From NCBI GenBank assembly GCA_024635735.1, contig JAGXII010000228.1:1-9769 (forward strand): DNA of 9,769 bases. Direction: 5' to 3'. The position numbers were made by a program, and so were the translations under genes. Positions 1 through 6,381 of the stretch are shown in pieces. The stretch is from Christiangramia sp. (GTDB lineage: Bacteria > Bacteroidota > Bacteroidia > Flavobacteriales > Flavobacteriaceae). Below the pieces are notes generated by a model. That model had not been told where the DNA came from, made no database searches, and was given only the letters and a program-made list of their open reading frames with translations. How positions within the stretch are numbered: the stretch's first letter is position 1; every line of letters starts with the position of its first letter.

Positions 1-68
1 AATCTGATGAAGCAGTAGTGACAGATGATATGGACCTACTGGATTTAATCAACCAAAAAAGTAATTAG
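1..68 (+). CDS. 3' end of an unidentified upstream gene (partial)
   Basis: An open frame beginning with the codon at position 3 runs to a TAG stop at 66-68 and gives 21 residues ending in DLLDLINQKSN. The visible tail is acidic and polar, as is common for a flexible C-terminus. No domain can be recognised from so little sequence, so no function is proposed. The other two plus-strand frames hit stops within the first 20 bases, which supports this frame. It lies 59 bases upstream of the first glycosyltransferase gene on the same strand. No terminator is visible between them, so co-transcription is possible. Confidence 0.45.
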   Translation, partial: SDEAVVTDDMDLLDLINQKSN

Positions 69-127
69 TCTGCAAGTATGTGCTTAATTTAGCAACCAAT
101 AAAACCATTTAAAATTCCGGTTCCTGA

Positions 128-820
128 ATGCCACAAATCATAAAAGTAATTATCCCTGCATTTAATGAAGCCGATTCCATAGCTTATGTAATAAAGGAAA
201 TTCCGGAAATAGTGGAAGAAATTATTGTGGTCAGCAATAATTCTACCGATGATACCGAACTGAATGCCAGAAATGCCGGCGCCACCGTTCTTTCGGAATC
301 GCGAAAGGGTTATGGATATGCCTGTTTAAAAGGCATGACCTATATCGCATCTCAAAATAAGACTCCGGATATTATCGTATTTCTAGACGGGGATTATTCA
401 GATTATCCAGAAGAGTTAATGAAGGTCGTAAAGCCCATACTCGAAGATAATAAAGACTTTGTTGTTGGCGCCAGGGTGGATGAATTGAGGGAAAAGGGAT
501 CGATGACCTTTCCGCAAAAATTCGGGAACTGGCTGGCCACTAAATTGATGAAATTATTTTTTAAGTCCCGTTTTACCGATCTGGGACCGTTTCGGGCTAT
601 AAAGTATGAAAAATTACTAGCGCTGGAAATGGAAGACAAAACTTATGGCTGGACTGTTGAAATGCAGCTCAAGGCTTTACGACAAAATCTAAGCTATACC
701 GAAGTGCCTGTGCATTATAGAAACAGGATAGGCGTTTCAAAAGTTTCCGGAACCATCAAAGGTGCTATCTTTGCAGGTGTAAAGATTCTCGGTTGGATTT
801 TTAAATATTGTTTTAAATGA
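128..820 (+). CDS. GT2 glycosyltransferase, Dpm1/polyprenyl-phosphate sugar transferase-like
   Basis: This 230-residue protein is a compact GT-A fold family 2 glycosyltransferase. The N-terminus has the family opening IIPAFNEADSI (residues 8-18). A nucleotide-binding segment VVSNNSTDDT follows at 34-43, then the metal-binding DGD at 87-89 within FLDGDYSDYPEE. The C-terminal half contains GPFRAIKY and YGWTVEMQLKA, an arrangement seen in dolichyl-phosphate mannose or glucose synthase relatives. There is no obvious transmembrane helix, only a hydrophobic, aromatic C-terminus that could sit on the membrane. The likely role is transfer of a sugar from a nucleotide donor to a polyprenyl phosphate at the cytoplasmic face; donor and acceptor cannot be read from sequence. 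Position 36 is Ser where relatives usually carry Asp (VVDNxSxDxT). The stop codon overlaps the start of the next gene (ATGA), so the two are probably translationally coupled. No clear Shine-Dalgarno sequence precedes the ATG. Confidence 0.87.
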   Translation: MPQIIKVIIPAFNEADSIAYVIKEIPEIVEEIIVVSNNSTDDTELNARNAGATVLSESRKGYGYACLKGMTYIASQNKTPDIIVFLDGDYSDYPEELMKVVKPILEDNKDFVVGARVDELREKGSMTFPQKFGNWLATKLMKLFFKSRFTDLGPFRAIKYEKLLALEMEDKTYGWTVEMQLKALRQNLSYTEVPVHYRNRIGVSKVSGTIKGAIFAGVKILGWIFKYCFK

Positions 821-2289
821 TAGACTTAACGTTAATAACAATTTATACGCTCGCGTTATTCGTTATTTTTATTTACAGCCTCTCCCAGCTTCAGTTGCTT
901 TTAAATTATCTGAAGGCGACCAGAACAACCGATACTTCTGAAAAATATGACTTCTCTGAAGTTGAGTTTCCCCTGGTGACCATCCAGCTACCACTTTATA
1001 ATGAATATTATGTGGTAGAGCGACTTTTAAAGAATATCGCCAGGATCAATTATCCTGAGCAGAAACTTGAGATCCAGGTTCTGGATGATTCTACCGATCA
1101 TTCTCTTAAAAGAACGGCTGAACTGATAGCTGAAATTCAAAAGAAAGGAATTGATATTAAGCATATTAAGCGTGAAAACCGCAGCGGATATAAGGCCGGA
1201 GCATTAAAGGAAGGTCTTAAAGTCGCCAAAGGAGAATTCATCGCGGTCTTTGATTCCGATTTTATGCCGGGAAAAAACTGGCTTATGGAAACCCTTCCTT
1301 ATTTTAAGAATCCCGAGATAGGCGTGGTACAGACCCGCTGGGGGCATTTAAATCGTGATTATTCCCTTCTTACAAGAATACAGGCTTTCGCTTTGGATTT
1401 TCATTTCATACTTGAACAGACAGGGAGAAATTTTGGAAGAAATTTTATCAATTTTAATGGAACCGCCGGGATCTGGAGAAAGGAATGCATCCTTGATGCC
1501 GGGAACTGGAGCGGGGATACCTTAACCGAAGATCTTGACCTGAGTTACAGGGCACAGATGAAGAAATGGAAATTCAAGTATCTCGAAAATGTGGAAACTC
1601 CGGCAGAATTGCCCGTTGTTATAAGTGCGGCGAGGAGCCAGCAGTTTCGTTGGAATAAAGGGGCAGCTGAAAATTTCAGGAAGAACTATGGGAAATTATT
1701 CCGGGATAAATCGGTTTCTTTCAGCACTAAATTTCACGGTTTTTTCCATCTGCTTAACTCCAGTATGTTCCTGATTGTTTTGCTGCTTGCTGTTTTAAGT
1801 GTACCCATGCTATATATTAAAGCCCATAATCCGGAATTGGGAGGGTACTTTAACGCACTCGCCGGTTTCGCCATAAGTACCGTAATTTTCTTTTTCTGTT
1901 ATTACATCGCTTATGCCAGAATTCATGGAAAAGGTCTGATAAGCTTTTTTAAGTTTATCGGGATGTTCCTTACTTTCTTTTCCATCGCCATGGGATTTTC
2001 AGTGCATAATTCGCTTGCCGTTCTGGAAGGTCATTTCGGGAAACGCTCTGAATTTATCAGAACTCCAAAATTCAATATCAATTCCCTGAAAGACTCCTGG
2101 AAAGGGAATACCTATCTTCAAAACCGGTTCTCAAAAAATATTATTATTGAAGGTTTGCTTTGCCTTTATTTTGGTTTTGCGATTTGGAGCGCTTTTAAAC
2201 TTGGCGACTTCGCCCTGCTTATTTTTCATTTCATGCTGTTTTTCGGATTCGGATTCGTTGTCTTTAAAAGTCTGAAAGCTGAAGTTTGA
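817..2289 (+). CDS. Membrane GT2 glycosyltransferase, cellulose synthase/CslA-like
   Basis: This 490-residue protein has the layout of a processive-type family 2 glycosyltransferase. One N-terminal transmembrane helix (about 5-31) is followed by a cytoplasmic catalytic domain and about four C-terminal helices (about 310-335, 345-368, 374-400, 440-485). The catalytic signature is complete: LPLYNE at 58-63, the DD pair at 90-91, the metal-binding DSD at 146-148, the base motif TED at 237-239, and QQFRW at 275-279, matching the Q(Q/R)xRW acceptor-site motif of cellulose, chitin and hyaluronan synthases. No PilZ domain is present and no BcsB-like partner gene follows, so classical bacterial cellulose synthesis is unlikely. 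Members of this subgroup make beta-linked glycans or glycosylate lipids at the inner membrane; the product here is unknown. The start codon lies inside the stop of the upstream GT2 gene, indicating one operon. Confidence 0.87.
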   Translation: MIDLTLITIYTLALFVIFIYSLSQLQLLLNYLKATRTTDTSEKYDFSEVEFPLVTIQLPLYNEYYVVERLLKNIARINYPEQKLEIQVLDDSTDHSLKRTAELIAEIQKKGIDIKHIKRENRSGYKAGALKEGLKVAKGEFIAVFDSDFMPGKNWLMETLPYFKNPEIGVVQTRWGHLNRDYSLLTRIQAFALDFHFILEQTGRNFGRNFINFNGTAGIWRKECILDAGNWSGDTLTEDLDLSYRAQMKKWKFKYLENVETPAELPVVISAARSQQFRWNKGAAENFRKNYGKLFRDKSVSFSTKFHGFFHLLNSSMFLIVLLLAVLSVPMLYIKAHNPELGGYFNALAGFAISTVIFFFCYYIAYARIHGKGLISFFKFIGMFLTFFSIAMGFSVHNSLAVLEGHFGKRSEFIRTPKFNINSLKDSWKGNTYLQNRFSKNIIIEGLLCLYFGFAIWSAFKLGDFALLIFHFMLFFGFGFVVFKSLKAEV

Positions 2290-2318
2290 TTAATTTAGCA
2301 TTTAGCAGATCATACTAA

Positions 2319-3755
2319 ATGGATTTTAGAAAACTCAAACTCTACCAGACACCCATAATATTTGTGCTTTCCTGTGTGGCTTTTTATGCTGCATTTGCTT
2401 ATGATCTGGAGCGTACTGACTTCATTAAACTGGCGGGCCTGTATCTCGCGATATTTTACCTCAGTTTTAAGCTCATACAGATGCAGAAACATAACTTCTG
2501 GTTTCTGGCCGGAGCTGCCTTGATTTTTAGATTGGTATTTCTGTTTGCAATGCCTAATCTTTCCCAGGATTTCTTTCGTTTTATATGGGATGGAAGATTA
2601 ATTGCCGGGGGATGGAATCCTTTTCAGTTTATTCCGGATAACCTAATGGCAAATCCAGATTTTACCGTAAGCCAGGCCAATACTTTACTGGAAGGAATGG
2701 GTAGTTTAAGCGCTGGTCATTTTTCAAATTATCCACCCTTAAACCAGCTCATATTCGCGATTGCCGGATGGCTTGCTAAAAACAGCATTCTTGGTTCGGT
2801 TATTATTTTCAGGCTGGTGATTATTCTTGCAGATCTGGGAACACTTTTCTTCGGAAGAAAACTTTTAAGCGCGGTAGGGCTAGATGAAAACCGGATCTTC
2901 TGGTATCTCCTTAATCCATTTATCATAATTGAAATGACAGGGAATCTTCATTTTGAAGCGGTCATGGTCTTTTTCCTGGTGCTTTCTATTTATTTGCTTC
3001 ATAAAAGAAAAAGATTCTGGAGTGCCGTTTTACTAGGTTTGTCGGTTTCGGTTAAACTATTACCATTGATATTTCTGCCTTTGCTATTCAAATATTTCTT
3101 TAATCCTTCGACTCCGCTCAGTCAGACGAACAAGTCAGGTGAGAATGTAAATAACATAAAGACTAGTCATCCTGGGCGCAGTCAAAGGATAGACGGATTC
3201 TGGAAGCTGTTCTTATATTACATTGTTTGTATTTCAACAGTGATCCTTTTATTTTTACCGTTTTATTCCGAAGAAGTTGTTCTTAATTTTATGGAAAGCG
3301 TGGGACTCTGGTTCGGAAAATTCGAATTTAATGCCAGCCTTTATTACATTATACGTTGGTTTGGATATCAGGCCAAAGGCTATAATATTATTGAAAGTGC
3401 CGGAACGGCTTTGGCTGTTTCCACCTTTTTGCTGGTGCTGATCCTCGCTTTTTTAAGAAAATACGATTCCACCAAAAGGCTGATTACAAATATGCTTTTT
3501 GCGGTGAGTATTTACCTGGTTTTTTCAACTACCGTTCATCCCTGGTATCTGGCAATTCCTTTGATTCTGAGCGTCTTCACAGAATATAAATACGTGATTG
3601 TCTGGACTGCTGCCATTGTTTTAAGCTATTTTACTTATTCCAACCCTGAATTTAAAGAGAATTTATGGCTGTTAGGTCTTGAATACCTGATAGTTTTCGG
3701 GTATTTTATTTATGAAAGTCTAGATGAAAAGCAGAAGTCGGGAATCCTATCTTAA
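2319..3755 (+). CDS. Polytopic GT-C-type glycosyltransferase (GT87/mannosyltransferase-like)
   Basis: This 478-residue integral membrane protein has roughly ten or more hydrophobic helices. Motifs typical of GT-C enzymes that use polyprenyl-phosphate sugars are visible. The first extracytoplasmic loop carries QDFFRFIWDGRLIAGGWNPF (residues 83-102), with D84 as the likely catalytic or acceptor-activating Asp. It is followed by NYPPLNQ (138-144) and the later loop TTVHPWYLAIP (404-414). The expected role is transfer of a sugar to an envelope glycan or lipid at the periplasmic face. Its gene begins 29 bases after the membrane GT2 gene, so it probably belongs to the same operon. Residues about 262-293 form a polar loop (NPSTPLSQ...SHPGRSQRIDG) encoded by an inverted-repeat element. 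The frame stays open, and hydrophobic helices resume on both sides, so the protein may still work. The stop overlaps the 3' end of the convergent LAB_N gene by nine bases. The exact GT family is uncertain. Confidence 0.8.
   Translation: MDFRKLKLYQTPIIFVLSCVAFYAAFAYDLERTDFIKLAGLYLAIFYLSFKLIQMQKHNFWFLAGAALIFRLVFLFAMPNLSQDFFRFIWDGRLIAGGWNPFQFIPDNLMANPDFTVSQANTLLEGMGSLSAGHFSNYPPLNQLIFAIAGWLAKNSILGSVIIFRLVIILADLGTLFFGRKLLSAVGLDENRIFWYLLNPFIIIEMTGNLHFEAVMVFFLVLSIYLLHKRKRFWSAVLLGLSVSVKLLPLIFLPLLFKYFFNPSTPLSQTNKSGENVNNIKTSHPGRSQRIDGFWKLFLYYIVCISTVILLFLPFYSEEVVLNFMESVGLWFGKFEFNASLYYIIRWFGYQAKGYNIIESAGTALAVSTFLLVLILAFLRKYDSTKRLITNMLFAVSIYLVFSTTVHPWYLAIPLILSVFTEYKYVIVWTAAIVLSYFTYSNPEFKENLWLLGLEYLIVFGYFIYESLDEKQKSGILS
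3103..3190. repeat. Imperfect inverted-repeat (palindromic) element embedded in coding sequence
   Basis: Two 25-base arms, 3103-3127 and 3166-3190, are inverted copies of each other with 19 of 25 positions matching, separated by a 38-base spacer. The left arm begins ATCCTTCGACTCCGCTCAG; the right arm contains GTCATCCTGGGCGCAGTC. From memory, the arms resemble a palindromic repeat (core CCTTCGAC...GCTCAGGATGAC) scattered through intergenic DNA of many flavobacteria. Here the element lies wholly inside the GT-C gene and is read through without a stop, giving about 30 polar residues between hydrophobic helices. This parallels the in-frame palindromic elements known in Rickettsia genes. Exact ends and any target duplication cannot be set from one copy. 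Confidence 0.7.
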
Positions 3756-4388
3756 AGGTTCCGGAGCCTCTTCATCTTCTTTGATCAGATATATATCCCG
3801 AAGGTAAATAAGCGCGCCGAAAAAGTGCGCTGAAATAAGAACCGGGTCATTTCTAAAACATCCGTAAGTGAAAAGAAAGGCTGAGCCTAAAAGACTGAGA
3901 ATCCAGAAACCCCTGGGAAGACTGGACTCATGATGTTGTTCAGAATAATACCACTGGTAGAAGAATCTCGAAGTATATATTAACTGTCCCAGTATACCCA
4001 AAGAAATTAGCCAGGTAGAGAGGTTTTCACCTATCACCAGGTCCGACCATTCAAGTGTGCCGAAGAAAATAATATAAGCTGAGATAGCTACAGGAAATAT
4101 GGTCACCAGGATCTTAAAGAAGATATTCCGGTTTTTCCATTCGCCCTGCATTCTCAGATTCCTCCAATAAACTCCATAAGTTAGAAACTGGCCTAACATG
4201 ATTGCGAGGTCTTCTCTCAGGTAACCGTATGTAAAAAGCAGAATAGCGGCAAGAAGGCTGAGTTTCCAGAAAAGAACCGGAGTTTCCACTTTTTTGGCCT
4301 TTTCAGAAAGAAACCATTGGCTTACAAGTCGGGCTGAAAATAAGAGCTGAGCTAAAAAACCTATTCCAAAAACTATCCAGTTATTCAT
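3747..4388 (-). CDS. Tandem LAB_N-domain membrane protein
   Basis: This 213-residue protein is built from two copies of the small transmembrane LAB_N domain, named after the N-terminus of some lipid-A-disaccharide synthases. Copy 1 (about 4-80) and copy 2 (about 127-200) share the pattern Q-L-(L/I)...S-(A)-R...QW..SE......P..FW.LSLL......TYG..R.D. Examples are SARLVSQWFLSE at 18-29 and TSRFFYQWYYSE at 139-150, and TYG at 53-55 and 174-176. A further hydrophobic helix (about 91-112) joins the copies and a short acidic tail (KEDEEAPEP) ends the protein. The LpxB catalytic domain is absent, so it is not a lipid A disaccharide synthase. LAB_N resembles PQ-loop/SWEET-type three-helix bundles, and such proteins often lie beside Dpm1-like GT2 and GT-C genes, as here. 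A role in handling or flipping lipid-linked sugar is therefore plausible but inferred. It starts 26 bases beyond the U-run of the upstream operon's terminator. Confidence 0.8.
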   Translation of the reverse strand: MNNWIVFGIGFLAQLLFSARLVSQWFLSEKAKKVETPVLFWKLSLLAAILLFTYGYLREDLAIMLGQFLTYGVYWRNLRMQGEWKNRNIFFKILVTIFPVAISAYIIFFGTLEWSDLVIGENLSTWLISLGILGQLIYTSRFFYQWYYSEQHHESSLPRGFWILSLLGSAFLFTYGCFRNDPVLISAHFFGALIYLRDIYLIKEDEEAPEPLR

Positions 4389-4401
4389 ACACTCTCACTT
4401 T

Positions 4402-4431
4402 CAAAAATCCACCAAAAAAAAGGCTGTTCAA
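4402..4431 (-). promoter_or_regulatory. Weak candidate promoter for the LAB_N gene
   Basis: On the minus strand a TTG (4429-4431) is followed after 19 bases by GATTTTTG (4402-4409), one mismatch from the Bacteroidota -7 element TAnnTTTG. Transcription would start just before the LAB_N start codon. The -33 element would lie inside the left arm of the upstream operon's terminator. The LAB_N gene follows a strong terminator and needs some promoter or read-through, which is the main argument for this site; the sequence match itself is modest. Confidence 0.25.
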
Positions 4432-4468
4432 TAGCCATGTTGTAATAAACAAAAAATTGAACAGCCTT
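4414..4468 (-). terminator. Intrinsic terminator of the polyamine operon
   Basis: A perfect 13-base inverted repeat (4420-4432 with 4456-4468, AAGGCTGTTCAAT and its complement) encloses a 23-base loop. On the minus strand the stem is followed by a run of eight T (4414-4421, two of which also pair at the stem base). This is the arrangement of a rho-independent terminator for the genes ending at 4491. There is no T-run on the plus-strand side, so it acts in one direction. Within the loop side, GGCT (4422-4425) can also pair with AGCC (4433-4436), giving a small competing hairpin. Confidence 0.85.
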
Positions 4469-4490
4469 CAATACTGAGTTTAAGTATTTA

Positions 4491-5462
4491 TCACATATCT
4501 AAGAGATATGCGAAAATAAGGGGCGCAACTATGGTCGCGTCACTTTCTATAATATGTTTCGGGGTTTTGATATCCAGTTTCCCCCAGGTGATCTTTTCGT
4601 TTGGAACAGCTCCCGAATATGATCCGTAGCTGGTCGTAGAATCTGAAATCTGACAGAAATAGCTCCAGAAAGGAGTTTCGGTTCTTTCAAGATCCTGATA
4701 TAACATTGGGACCACACAAATTGGGAAATCTCCCGCGATACCTCCTCCAATCTGGAAGAAACCGATGCCTTTTTCAGAATTACCGGTATACCAGTCGGCA
4801 AGGAACGTCATGTATTCGATACCAGATTTCATAGTGCTCGCCTTCAGTTCACCTTTGATGACATAAGAGGCGAAAATATTTCCGAGTGTACTGTCTTCCC
4901 ATCCGGGCACTACCATAGGCAGGTTCTTTTCAGCTGCGGCGTACATCCACGAATCCTTCAGATCAATTTCATAATGCTCTTCCAGAACTCCGCTTAAAAG
5001 CAGTTTATATAAATACTCATGTGGCAGGTATCTTTCTCCTTTCTCTTCGGCATCTTTCCAGATCTTAAAGATATGTTCCTGAATTCTTCTGAAAGCTTCT
5101 TCCTCGGGAATACAGGTGTCTGTAACACGGTTAAGACCTTTTTCCAGAAGATCCCATTCTTCCTGTGGTGTAAGGTCGCGATAATGAGGTACACGTTTAT
5201 AGTGGGAGTGTGCAACCAGGTTCATCACATCTTCTTCCAGGTTCGCCCCGGTACAGGAGATGATATGAACTTTATCCTGCCGGATCATTTCTGCGAATAT
5301 TTTACCAAGTTCAGCGGTACTCATTGCCCCGGCAAGGGAAACAAGCATTTTTGAGCCCTGCTCCAGCTGCTTCTCATAATCCTTAGCGGCATCTACAAGT
5401 GCTGCAGCATTAAAGTGCTTATAATATTTTTCAATGAACTGTGATATTTGTCCTTTATTCAT
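4491..5462 (-). CDS. Deoxyhypusine-synthase-family protein, probable homospermidine-forming enzyme
   Basis: This 323-residue protein belongs to the NAD-dependent deoxyhypusine synthase (DHS) family. Visible family features are the Rossmann-type HIISCTGANLEED (66-78), GWEDSTLGN (187-195), IGGGIAGDFP (238-247) and the C-terminal signature NEKITWGK (288-295). K295 matches the human catalytic lysine K329, W293 matches W327 and E289 matches E323. By my alignment, three other human spermidine-site residues differ: H288 is Phe246, D316 is Tyr282 and D243 is Asn195. Bacteria have no eIF5A, so protein modification is not expected. The gene follows speA and speB, overlapping speB by eight bases (ATGAATAA), which points to putrescine as substrate. 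Plant homospermidine synthases evolved from DHS, and homospermidine is a typical flavobacterial polyamine, so that product is the best guess. The family is clear; the reaction is inferred. Confidence 0.85.
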   Translation of the reverse strand: MNKGQISQFIEKYYKHFNAAALVDAAKDYEKQLEQGSKMLVSLAGAMSTAELGKIFAEMIRQDKVHIISCTGANLEEDVMNLVAHSHYKRVPHYRDLTPQEEWDLLEKGLNRVTDTCIPEEEAFRRIQEHIFKIWKDAEEKGERYLPHEYLYKLLLSGVLEEHYEIDLKDSWMYAAAEKNLPMVVPGWEDSTLGNIFASYVIKGELKASTMKSGIEYMTFLADWYTGNSEKGIGFFQIGGGIAGDFPICVVPMLYQDLERTETPFWSYFCQISDSTTSYGSYSGAVPNEKITWGKLDIKTPKHIIESDATIVAPLIFAYLLDM

Positions 5463-6330
5463 CTTCGTCGTCTTCGTTGTAATTTTGATATTTGAATTTA
5501 TAGCTCAACATTTTATAGTAGAGTTTTGCCGCGAGAAAATCAGATGATTTTTCATCAGGATTAGGGCAAAGTTCTACAATGTCAAAGCCTACTACATTTT
5601 TCTTTTTGTACATCATTTTCAGGAATTCCAGGGTTTCATACCAGAAGAGTCCGCCTGGTTCAGGCGTTCCTGTTGAAGGCATAATGCTGGGATCAAAAGC
5701 GTCCAGATCTATAGTGATAAACACGTTTGGTGTCATTTGGCCAATAGCGTCATCCTGCCAGTCTTCATAAAGGTCATGAGCAAAATACACCTGATTCTCG
5801 TCCATATGATCCAGTTCTGAAACATCCATGGAGCGAATTCCCACCTGTACAAGGTTGGTTGTTTTGCTGGCCTCATGCACCGCGCAGGCATGATTGCAAC
5901 TAGAGCCTTCATATTCCGGTCTAAGATCGGCATGAGCATCAATTTGTACTACCGTAAGGTCTTCAAACGATTCATTGAAAGCTTTAATACTTCCAATAGA
6001 AACCGAATGTTCCCCTCCAAAAAGAGTTACAAACTTATCCTGTTTAATATAATTCTTAGTGGTCTTATAGACGGCTTCCACTATTTTCTCAGGAGAAGAA
6101 TCCTCAGTCACGGGTGGTGCCAGGTATATTCCTTTTCTATAGACTTCACTGCGCGTCTCAATATCAAAAAGCTCCATATTTTCCGACGCGTCTAAAAAAG
6201 CATCCGGACCTTTATCTGACCCTTTTTGCCAGGTACTGGTACCATCGTAGGGTACAGGAATCAATACCACTTGTGCCTCGTCTATTCTGGCATATTTATC
6301 AGGTATCCCGGCGTAATTCTTTTTACTCAT
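5455..6330 (-). CDS. speB: Agmatinase (ureohydrolase family)
   Basis: This 291-residue protein is a manganese-dependent ureohydrolase that would split agmatine into putrescine and urea. All metal-binding motifs are intact: GGEHS with H108, DAHADLR with D131, H133 and D135, and TIDLDAFDPS with D208 and D210. The substrate-side segment GTPEPGGL (221-228) matches agmatinases, and the loop NHACAVHEA (146-154) replaces the arginase-type loop. Length is normal for the family. The C-terminus ends in an acidic stretch, YNEDDEDE. The gene lies 41 bases after speA and overlaps the DHS-family gene by eight bases, so the three are probably one transcript. The arginine decarboxylase next door favours agmatinase over arginase or formimidoylglutamase. 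The ATG at 6328-6330 fits the usual start, shortly before the first core strand. Confidence 0.92.
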   Translation of the reverse strand: MSKKNYAGIPDKYARIDEAQVVLIPVPYDGTSTWQKGSDKGPDAFLDASENMELFDIETRSEVYRKGIYLAPPVTEDSSPEKIVEAVYKTTKNYIKQDKFVTLFGGEHSVSIGSIKAFNESFEDLTVVQIDAHADLRPEYEGSSCNHACAVHEASKTTNLVQVGIRSMDVSELDHMDENQVYFAHDLYEDWQDDAIGQMTPNVFITIDLDAFDPSIMPSTGTPEPGGLFWYETLEFLKMMYKKKNVVGFDIVELCPNPDEKSSDFLAAKLYYKMLSYKFKYQNYNEDDEDE

Positions 6331-6337
6331 GACTTAC

Positions 6338-6381
6338 TTAATTGGTTATTAGTTTTTTAAATTTAAAAAAATTAATTGGTT
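6338..6381. repeat. 18-base AT palindrome flanked by 10-base direct repeats, speA-speB junction
   Basis: The gap between speA and speB contains the perfect palindrome TTTTTTAAATTTAAAAAA (6353-6370). On either side lies the direct repeat TTAATTGGTT (6338-6347 and 6372-6381); the right copy includes the speA stop codon. Being made only of A and T, the hairpin would be weak in RNA. It could affect message processing or differential expression within the operon, or be a small duplication scar. No function can be assigned. Confidence 0.5.

Noticed and set aside
84..2300. The 11-mer TTAATTTAGCA occurs at 84-94 and at 2290-2300, upstream of two glycosyltransferase genes
   Set aside because: It is AT-rich and short, sits at different distances from the two start codons, and does not match a known promoter element, so chance is the simplest explanation.
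3747..4388. Lipid-A-disaccharide synthase (LpxB)
   Set aside because: Only the small membrane LAB_N domain is present, in two copies; the GT-B catalytic domain of LpxB is absent.
5019..5354. A 111-codon plus-strand frame inside the DHS-family gene
   Set aside because: It is the complement of a strongly conserved coding sequence and its product resembles nothing recognisable.
4491..5462. True eIF5A-modifying deoxyhypusine synthase
   Set aside because: Bacteria lack eIF5A, several spermidine-site residues differ from the eukaryotic enzyme, and the gene sits in a polyamine operon.
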